Shown: positions 11,501 through 20,447 of the stretch, in pieces
How the letters are laid out: each line of letters begins with the position of its first letter
How positions within the stretch are numbered: position 1 is the stretch's first letter
DNA from: Dallia pectoralis
Lineage: Eukaryota > Chordata > Actinopteri > Esociformes > Umbridae
DNA: 64,000 nt
Assembly (NCBI GenBank): GCA_029465975.1
Contig: CM055750.1
Location: forward strand, 953,586 to 1,017,585
Reading direction: 5' to 3'
Made by a program: the position numbers and the translations under genes
The notes under the pieces: model-generated
Database searches by the model: none
What the model was told of the DNA's origin: nothing
What the model saw: only the letters and a program-made list of their open reading frames with translations

Positions 11501-13923
11501 AGTTATTTTACAATTTTTTTCCATTAGCTACATCATGTTAACAAGATATCTGAGAGATACAGACTTACAAATCTGATTATGGTCCCCTAGAAATCAGGTC
11601 CTGATGGCAGGTTCACTGCCAGTCATAATGCGTGATAAATGCTAGCGAGAAAGTTGTAAATATAAAAATTTGATAATATGTATTGATAATAAATATTGAC
11701 AAACTGTGGGATTTTCATTGTTGATGCATAACCATATTTTAAAATTGAACAGGACTTATTTTACGATTTGCACTTTTAATTGTGAATTAAGAATGAACTG
11801 GGTTCCCAAAAGTTATTTTACTGTTATTATTATAGACTGAGTTCCCAAATGTTATTTTACTGTTATTATTATAGACTGAGTTCCCAAATGTTATTTTACT
11901 GTTATTATTATAGACTGAGTTCCCAAATGTTATTTTACTGTTATTATTATAGACTGAGTTCCCAAATGTTATTTTACTGTTATTATTATAGACTGAGTTC
12001 CCAAATGTTATTTTACTGTTATTATTATAGACTGAGTTCCCAAATGTAATTTTACTGTTGTTATTATAGACTGAGTTCCCAAATGTTATTTTACTGTTAT
12101 TATTATAGACTGAGTTCCCAAATGTTATTTTACTGTTATTATTATAGACTGAGTTCCCAAATGTTATTTTACTGTTGTTATTATAGACTGAGTTCCCAAA
12201 TGTTATTTTACTGTTATTATTATAGACTGAGTTCCCAAATGTTATTTTACTGTTATTATTATAGACTGAGTTCCCAAATGTTATTTTACTGTTATTATTA
12301 TAGACTGAGTTCCCAAATGTTATTTTACTGTTATTATTATAGACTGAGTTCCCAAATGTTATTTTACTGTTATTATTATAGACTGAGTTCCCAAATGTTA
12401 TTTTACTGTTATTATTATAGACTGAGTTCCCAAATGTTATTTTACTGTTATTATTATAGACTGAGTTCCCAAATGTTATTTTACTGTTATTATTATAGAC
12501 TGAGTTCCCAAATGTTATTTTACTGTTATTATTATAGACTGAGTTCCCAAATGTTATTTTACTGTTATTATTATAGACTGAGTTCCCAAATGTTATTTTA
12601 CTGTTATTATTATAGACTGAGTTCCCAAATGTTATTTTACTGTTGTTATTATAGACTGAGTTCCCAAATGTTATTTTACTGTTGTTATTATAGACTGAGT
12701 TCCCAAATGTTATTTTACTGTTATTATTATAGACTGAGTTCCCAAATGTTATTTTACTGTTGTTATTATAGACTGAGTTCCCAAATGTTATTTTACTGTT
12801 ATTATTATAGACTGAGTTCCCAAATGTTATTTTACTGTTATTATTATAGACTGAGTTCCCAAATGTTATTTTACTGTTATTATTATAGACTGAGTTCCCA
12901 AATGTTATTTTACTGTTATTATTATAGACTGAGTTCCCAACTGTAATTTTACTGTTGTTATTATAGACTGAGTTCCCATCTGTAAATTTCCTGTTATTAT
13001 TATAGACTGAGTTCGCAAATGTTATTTTACTGTTATTATTATAGACTGAGTTCTTAACTGTTATTTTACTGTAACTTTTAGGTCTTCAGAGTAGTCGTTT
13101 GTGTCTCTTATGCCTGGACCAGAATTCCTCACGGACCACCCATGGGATTCTGACTTGTTTTTCAGATTTCCCCAAGTCTCCGGGATCCAGTTTGGCTTTG
13201 ATCCCAATAGACCACCTGGCTGTAGAGTTATTGCTGAGACAGTAAAAGTTCAAGGCAAGAGTTTGGAAACAGACACCAAGTACCTGGTGGCCATGAAGGA
13301 ATATTTAACAAAGGTCAGGTGTATTCTCCAGTTTCATATTAGCACATACAGCCACAGGAGTATAATTTTACATGCTCTAACTCTACGTGGCCTAGAATAG
13401 TACATGCACTATGTTAGTTAGTGGATGCAGCAGTTTTAGGTGGACATGTCCATCTGTCTCAATAAAGAATGGCATTGGAGCACAGGAAATACCCTCTGTT
13501 GTTTTGTCTTCAGGGTAAAGATGGATACACCATGTTCAGTGGCTGTCCTCAGAAGCAGGATGTAGAGAACGCTCAGGTTCTGTCCACCATGGTTATCAAC
13601 CATTTTGAGTCAGGCCAGATTGTTAGCGGGATGAAGAGGTGCAAGTCTGGCCACAAGATGGGGCTCATCAAGACGTCCTGCCACCCCTCTGTTTCAGGTG
13701 AGCAGGTCACATTCATTTAATGATTGATGCATCTATTCATTTATTCACGACCCTCAACAAGCTGGCTAATATCCTGATTGCTCAGTGACGCTTTTTTACA
13801 GCCATTCAGAGTTCCAAGAGTAACAAGATAAAGCCAGGAGAGGTGGGAGTGGCTATGGTCCCCGGAGTAGAGGGGAGGATATTTCTGGTTCATCCTGAGG
13901 GCCAATCAGAAAGCGAAGGCTAA
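5575..13923 (+). CDS. 5'-nucleotidase-like metallophosphoesterase, cytosolic type (9 exons, 545 aa)
   Basis: Coding exons: 5575-5708, 8321-8472, 8628-8718, 8809-9301, 9927-10074, 10212-10377, 13166-13313, 13514-13697, 13802-13923. All junctions are GT/AG and in phase, giving 545 residues ending in TAA. The N-terminal calcineurin-like phosphoesterase domain (residues about 20-255) shows ILHFNDVYE (23-31), FSGDCLSPS (62-70), GNHEFDFG (96-103), THMRW (198-202) and GGHDHEYG (220-227). These are the dinuclear metal ligands of the family. The C-terminal 5'-nucleotidase domain (about 293-490) shows NSGTLRSD (338-345) and FPQVSGIQFGFDP (396-408), which form the nucleotide-binding face. There is no signal peptide and no GPI-type hydrophobic tail, so this is not ecto-5'-nucleotidase. 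It belongs to the intracellular group that databases often label YfkN-like or mannosylglucosyl-3-phosphoglycerate phosphatase-like. Its substrate is unknown. It lies between rgs7bp and rnf180 and is convergent with rnf180. The exon 3 donor, GTCCGT, is weak. Introns 1 and 6 are mostly tandem repeats. Confidence 0.92.
5675..7110. repeat. minisatellite derived from the exon 1 3' end and splice donor
   Basis: Intron 1 begins with about seven further copies of the last roughly 30 coding bases of exon 1 plus its donor: AAGCCAGACCAGAAGAGCC, then a G-rich stretch, then GCCGCAAGGTAA. Copies start near 5801, 5945, 6090, 6218, 6341, 6640 and 6826. They are separated by 90-260 bp of TATAATAATA-type filler. 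The true exon end is 5675-5708. Every copy keeps a GT donor, followed by AATATT in early copies and AACC in later ones. Confidence 0.93.
7118..8166. repeat. 51-bp AT-rich minisatellite
   Basis: About 20 copies of a 51-bp unit containing AAATAAATGACCTGTATACT and an alternating TATATATATACG run. 51 is a multiple of three, so both strands show long open frames (IYIYIRYIIAQ-like on plus) that are artefacts. It fills the rest of intron 1 up to about 150 bp before exon 2. Confidence 0.95.
9736..9846. repeat. 22-bp tandem repeat, five copies
   Basis: Five copies of AGTTCCAGTACCTGTTCCTT plus GT, in intron 4 about 80 bp before exon 5. Confidence 0.95.
10378..11485. repeat. 46-bp minisatellite starting at the exon 6 splice donor
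   Basis: About 24 copies of a 46-bp unit (GTTACATGGTTATATTTCAC, then an ACAGCATTATCATAGACAC segment). The first unit starts at base 1 of intron 6, so the donor GTTACG is itself a variant of the repeated GTTACA. Confidence 0.94.
11797..13080. repeat. 39-bp minisatellite with acceptor-like units
   Basis: About 33 copies of a 39-bp unit (ACTGAGTTCCCAAATGTTAT, then TTTACTGTTATTATTATAG). Each unit ends in a T-rich run followed by TATAG, which resembles a 3' splice site. The array ends 85 bp before the real acceptor of exon 7. The 287-residue open frame across it is a repeat artefact. Confidence 0.95.
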
Positions 13924-14106
13924 CAGTGGGGCGGGGTCCGGCTGGATCTTCACGGTCATTATGAACCGCACAAACAGACAGACTCAGTGAAACAGACTCT
14001 CAGTGAAAGTTCAGACAGTAAAATGTGATGAAACAATGTATTGTAGATAGAGTAACAAAGTTGGCAGGTAGAAAGAGTGTGACTATGTGATCCATCTGTG
14101 TACAGC

Positions 14107-14112
14107 AATAAA
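14107..14112 (+). terminator. polyadenylation signal of the phosphoesterase gene
   Basis: AATAAA 184 bases after the stop codon, the first canonical hexamer downstream on the plus strand. Confidence 0.6.
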
Positions 14113-14722
14113 GATAATATACTTTACATTATCACATGGTTAGCTGGGTTATGTATTATTAAGTTCAGAAGCCTCCTCAGCCTTCGATACAATATGAAGA
14201 GTGTGACCAGAATCGTAGACTGAATTTTCCTCATCACTCGTCATCACAGCAGGAGTCTTTTAAAAGCACATCTAGTAGCAGAGGATTGAGGATCTAATGA
14301 TTTAGTTAGATAAGGGGAATTGAATGATAACTGTCAATATAAAACAATACATCTTATATCTTATATCTTTGTTTTTAGACAAATCAATTAGGCAATTCTC
14401 GCGAACCACAAAAGCGTACTTCAAACAATAGCATTGTAGACACCTCAAACTTCAAAAACCATAGAAACAAAAAATACTCTGAAGTTGGAACTCTACAAAT
14501 ACAATTACACAATTTAGAGAAAAAGAAATTGAATTAAATCTACAATTCACTTCAAAACTGTAGATCTCAGAAACTCAAATTCTAAATTCAGAGGCAAAAA
14601 AAATGAATTTCCCTTGTAGGTTACAGTCTTCTGTATCAGGGAAACAAACCATTAGAAATACTTGAACTTCTGGCAAGAGTGAAGGCAGCTTAGTAATGAT
14701 TGCTTCCACCAAATGTAATGAA

Positions 14723-15229
14723 GACCTAGGGCACGTTCTAACCAACCCTCCATTGAAGACTTATGGCACGTTCTAACCAACCCCCTATTGAAGACCTAGG
14801 GCACGTTCTAACCAACCCCCATTGAAGACCTAGGGCACGTTCTAACCAACCCCCCATTGAAGACCTAGGGCACGTTCTAACCAACCCCCCATTGAAGACT
14901 TATGGCACGTTCTAACCAACCCCCTATTGAAGACTTATGGCACGTTCTAACCAACCCCCTATTGAAGACTTATAGCACGTTCTAACCAACCCCCTATTGA
15001 AGACTTATGGCACGTTCTAACCAACCCCCTATTGAAGACTTATAGCACGTTCTAACCAACCCCCTATTGAAGACTTATGGCACGTTCTAACCAACCCCCT
15101 ATTGAAGACTTATAGCACGTTCTAACCAATCCTCCATTGAAGACTTATGGCACGTTCTAACCAAGCCCCTATTGAAGACTTATGGCATGTTCTAACCAAC
15201 CCCCTATTGAAGACTTATGGCATGTTCTC
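14723..15229. repeat. 35-bp minisatellite
   Basis: About 14 copies of a 35-bp unit (ATTGAAGACTTATGGCACGT, then TCTAACCAACCCCCT), with GGCACG, AGCACG and GGCATG variants. It ends 57 bp from the rnf180 stop codon, so it is probably transcribed in the rnf180 3' UTR. Confidence 0.94.
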
Positions 15230-15286
15230 GGTCTCCTGTCCTCTTTTCAGACCTTCTTCATCCATGTATCCAACTGCAGCCCATCT

Positions 15287-18200
15287 TTAGAAGGACGAGA
15301 AGAAGAAGTAGCAGAGAAAGCAGAAGATGATGAAGCCTATGACCCAGTTGGCCGAGTAGATGTAAACGATAATCATGTCCATGTTGATGTGCCAGCCGTG
15401 AGAATCCTCATGGAAGTCCATGGCGTCCAGACGGTAACCGCCGTGAGGAAACTGACGCCTGGCGATCGGACTGGTTTGTCTCTGGAAGCCTGTTGAGGTT
15501 TTGAAATGACAGTTTTTCCGACATGTCTTCTGCATGTAGACTACTGAAATGAATACATATACTATCATAACACAAATATGATAATAAAATGACTATTCAA
15601 TAATGTAATCTTTATTTCTGTCTGTAGTATATAGTCTGCTGTATCCAGTCTATACAATAGAGAGTTCACAAACCCTCACCTCCAAAAATACGGAAAAGTT
15701 TCCTGCAACTTGGGAGCGGCCATTTTGCACAGCTTGCCTTCTGGAAAGTCTGTTTCCGAGAGAGGTATTCCTTTGGGAAGAACGTCCGTGCGGTCTGGTT
15801 CAACTCTGCAACATAGAACAACAACAATTAATCAGGTTGTCTTAAAACACCACCACAGCCTCTGAAAACTCAACTAGAGCACATGAAATAGTTCCACCAC
15901 CACAGCCTCTGAAAACTCAACTAGAGCACATGAAATAGTTCCACCACCACAGCCTCTGAAAACTCAACTAGAGCACATGAAATAGTTCCACCACCACAGC
16001 CTCTGAAAACTCAACTAGAGCACATGAAATAGTTCCACCACCACAGCCTCTGAAAACTCAACTAGAGCACATGAAATAGTTCCACCACCACAGCCTCTGA
16101 AAACTCAACTAGAGCACATGAAATAGTTCCACCACCACAGCCTCTGAAAACTCAACTAGAGCACATGAAATAGTTCCACCACCACAGCCTCTGAAAACCC
16201 AACTAGAGCACATGAAATAGTTCCACCACCACAGCCTCTGAAAACTCAACTAGAGCACATGAAATAGTTCCACCACCACAGCCTCTGAAAACCCAACTAG
16301 AGCACATGAAATAGTTCCACCACCACAGCCTCTGAAAACTCAACTAGAGCACATGAAATAGTTCCACCACCACAGCCTCTGAAAACTCAACTAGAGCACA
16401 TGAAATAGTTCCACCACCACAGCCTCTGAAAACTCAACTAGAGCACATGAAATAGTTCCACCACCACAGCCTCTGAAAACTCAACTAGAGCACATGAAAT
16501 AGTTCCACCACCACAGCCTCTGAAAACTCAACTAGAGCACATGAAATAGTTCCACCACCACAGCCTCTGAAAACCCAACTAGAGCACATGAAATAGTTCC
16601 ACCACCACAGCCTCTGAAAACTCAACTAGAGCACATGAAATAGTTCCACCACCACAGCCTCTGAAAACTCAACTAGAGCACATGAAATAGTTCCACCACC
16701 ACAGCCTCTGAAAACTCAACTAGAGCACATGAAATAGTTCCACCACCACAGCCTCTGAAAACTCAACTAGAGCACATGAAATAGTTCCACCACCACAGCC
16801 TCTGAAAACTCAACTAGAGCACATGAAATAGTTCCACCACCACAGCCTCTGAAAACTCAACTAGAGCACATGAAATAGTTCCACCACCAAAGTCTTTTGT
16901 TAACTTGATGTTTAATGTTAATTATTTGCTTGATCTTCTTACCAGGACTGACATATGCAGATAACGTATTCATTGATTTGAATGCTATTACTTCCAAACT
17001 GTGTGGTTGTTTCACTCAGCGCTTCTAAAAATGTCTGCACTTACTGAAAGTTGCTTTGATAATAGCGTCTGCTAAATGACTATAGTGTCAGTGTACGTTA
17101 CATATGTTTGACTATGGCAGGTCAGACACATTTTAAAACCGTTCCGTTTTCAGCACAACTGTTGTTTGTATTCCTGTGTTACGGTCTAGCTGGGATGACC
17201 AGGGCTGGACAAACCTTTTGGATAAAGGGTAACTTTAACAGAGTTTTTTCCTTCTCTAGTTAGATGGTGTCACCACGACTCTTGCAACTGCAGAATTTCC
17301 CAGCCCATGAGGGAGAGCGTCTGAGGAACCGAGGGGTTTTGGGACACTGCTCACCCTTCTGGAAGAAAACATGTGTGATGACGGTTCTGCAGAGTGGACA
17401 GGGGGTGTTGGTGGGACTGTTCTTGGCCAGGGTTCGGAGACAGGGCTCACAGAAGATGTGGCTACAGGGGTGGCACATGTATGGGCTGAAGTAGACGTCC
17501 AGACACACAGCACAGATGAAACCTTCTCTTTCCCCGGCGCTCACATCCTCTTCCTCGCTGCTATTCCAGGGGTTCCCTGAGGTACTCTACAGATACACAG
17601 AGCATGACAACGAGTCTGCTGTCAGTCATTATGAAAGATCATGACCAAAACAGACAATCATACTACGTTTACCCCGACAACTCGAGGTATTTCACATTGA
17701 TTGAATTGTGACAGTGATAGTGTCCGTGTTCTGTGTTCAGTCTAGGTTTGAGTAACTGTGACAACCAACCAATGCTTCCGTGATCATTACTCCCAAAAAA
17801 AGAGTGTATCTGTGTCTTGGGGCCATATCGTTCTCCTCCCCTCGTCTCTCCGTGGGGGTTTGGTGTCTGAAGGTAGCTTATAGAAGCCTGGAGGTCTTCT
17901 CGTGGTAATTACTGCTATCACACCTAGGGGGAGCTCTAGGGATTTACATGTCGTCATGCCTCTATATGCCTCCTCCCAAGGTGTGTCATTATCACAGAGC
18001 ACAACACACACACACACACACACACATATATTGGAAAGCTGATATCCCAGAGCAAAGCATAAAAACACAGTATCTCCAGAACTGCTGAAGATAGCTCTAA
18101 AACAACCGCTAGACCTGTCCTTTATTTATTGTTTTTAAATCTGGTCCCTGGGGAACCACGGGTTGTACTGGGTTTTTAAATATTGTCCCTGGGGACCCAC

Positions 18201-20327
18201 GGGTTGTACTGGGTTTTGTTTTATGTCAGCATCTAGTTGATGCTAGTCTGATAGATGTAGGTTCTGACAGATGTAGGTTCTGATAGATGTAGGTTCTGAC
18301 AGATGTAGGTTCTGATAGATGTAGGTTCTGTTAGATGTAGGTTCTGATAGATGTAGGTTCTGTTAGATGTAGGTTCTGTTAGATGTAGTTTCTGATAGAT
18401 GTAGGTTCTGATAGATGTAGGTTCTGATAGATGTAGGTTCTGATAGATGTAGGTTCTGTTAGATGTAGTTTCTGATAGATGTAGGTTCTGTTAAATGTAG
18501 GTTCTGTTAGATGTAGGTTCTGATAGATGTAGGTTCTGATATATGTAGGTTCTGATAGATGTAGGTTCTGATAGATGTAGGTTCTGTTAAATGTAGGTTC
18601 TGTTAAATGTAGGTTCTGTTAGATGTTGGTTCTGATAGATGTAGGTTCTGATAGATGTAGGTTCTGATAGATGTAGGTTCTGTTAGATGTAGTTTCTGAT
18701 AGATGTAGTTTCTGTTAGATGTAGGTTCTGATAGATGTAGGTTCTGATAGATGTAGTTTCTGATAGATGTAGGTTCTGATAGATGTAGGTTCTGATAGAT
18801 GTAGGTTCTGTTAAATGTAGGTTCTGTTAGATGTAGGTTCTGATAGATGTAGGTTCTGATAGATGTAGGTTCTGATAGATGTAGGTTCTGATAGATGTAG
18901 GTTCTGATAGATGTAGTTTCTGATATATGTAGGTTCTGATAGATGTAGGTTCTGATAGATGTAGGTTCTGATAGATGTAGGTTCTGTTAAATGTAGGTTC
19001 TGTTAGATGTAGGTTCTGATAGATGTAGGTTCTGATAGATGTCGGTTCTGATAGATGTAGGTTCTGATAGATGTAGGTTTACACCAGGACCAGATGGAGA
19101 AACATCACAGAAACTAACACGTCGCAGACTGCTGTCTCACGGCTGCACACAAGCACTTCCTGAGGAGACTGTAACAGGAAACCCAGTCTGCCCTTTAAAA
19201 TGCACACAGACAGTAGAAAAACAGGCTTACATGACTTCTCTCACTCACAATGCAAAATAATGCCAGAATACAGTCATAGATACGTCTATATCTATATATG
19301 ATTATAAACACCATATCAAGCCAAATGGTAACTGTACTGCAGCACTCAAAATAAGTCACCATTTATACACTGTATATTGAATGAAACACTTGGGGTAAAT
19401 TTTGCTTTTCTTAATGTTTTCCACAGCTAGCCCTGAAATATGTGTACAGTACAACTAAATGATGTCATGTCCACAGGGTATGACATCAGAAGCAAAACAA
19501 CAGTACAATTAAATGATGTCATAACAACTAAATGATGTCACGTCCACAGAGTATGACATCAGAAGAAAAACAACAGCCTGACAAAATGATGTACAATACA
19601 ACTAAATGATGTCATAACAACTAAATGATGTCATAACAACTAAATGATGTCATAACAACTAAATGATGTCATAACAACTAAATTATGTCACGTCCACAGA
19701 GTATGACATCAGAAGTAAAACAAAAGCCTGACAAAATGATGTACAATACAACTAAATGATGTCATAACAACTAAATGATGTCATAACAACTAAATGATGT
19801 CATAACAACTAAATGATGTCATAACAACTAAATGATGTCACATCCACAGAGTATGACATCAGCCTGACACAATGATTCCAATTCAGCACCCCGACAATGG
19901 CTCTGCATCGGCCAATCAAACTGGAATCTGTTCTTGTGTTCAGAAGGGCTTTGATTGGCCCTGTTCCCAAGTCTACCCCCCGCCCCCTCACATCAACAAC
20001 AGAGACAACAGCTATTACAATCCATGGTACTTGAATTCCTCCTGTTCTCCACACATACGATCAAGTGTACTTCAAGTGTGTTGGTGTGAAATAGAAATGT
20101 GTATTAGCATATCCCCAGACTGCCTCAGAGATTATGGCAAGATATCAGATATTGTTGATGCTGGGAGCAATGTGTTAAGGTGTCTTGCTCAAGGGCAGAT
20201 ATATTTTCTTAAGGATTTTAACCAGCATTTCTGCTAAATGTGATGACACATTTTATGTGTAAAAGACATGTGTGCATGTTCATTTGCATGTGTGTGTGCA
20301 TGTGTGTGTGTATGTGTGTGTGCATGT

Positions 20328-20389
<62 letters not shown>

Positions 20390-20412
20390 GTGTGTGTGCA
20401 TTTGTGTGTGTG

Positions 20413-20447
<35 letters not shown>

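Larger units (their letters stand above)
13924..15286. other. convergent intergenic region (3' ends of the phosphoesterase gene and rnf180)
   Basis: Holds the 3' UTR of the plus-strand gene, with a polyadenylation signal at 14107, and by inference the 3' UTR of rnf180 on the minus strand. 14113-14722 is unique AT-rich sequence with no recognisable gene. 14723-15229 is a minisatellite. Confidence 0.7.

Noticed and set aside
12083..12946. 287-residue open frame LFYCYYYRLSSQM in intron 6
   Set aside because: 39-bp array with 13 codons per unit. It lies between verified exons 6 and 7 in the intron.
5575..13923. Identification as NT5E (CD73)
   Set aside because: There is no signal peptide before ILHFNDVYE and no GPI-attachment hydrophobic tail. 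The protein ends in a short polar segment.
15182..15496. 104-residue plus-strand frame over 15182-15496
   Set aside because: It is antisense to the rnf180 last exon, whose minus-strand translation matches the family exactly.
19455..19862. Cluster of CRE-like TGATGTCA sites as a regulatory element
   Set aside because: The motif is simply part of a 19-bp tandem unit within an intron. Nothing else supports a regulatory role.
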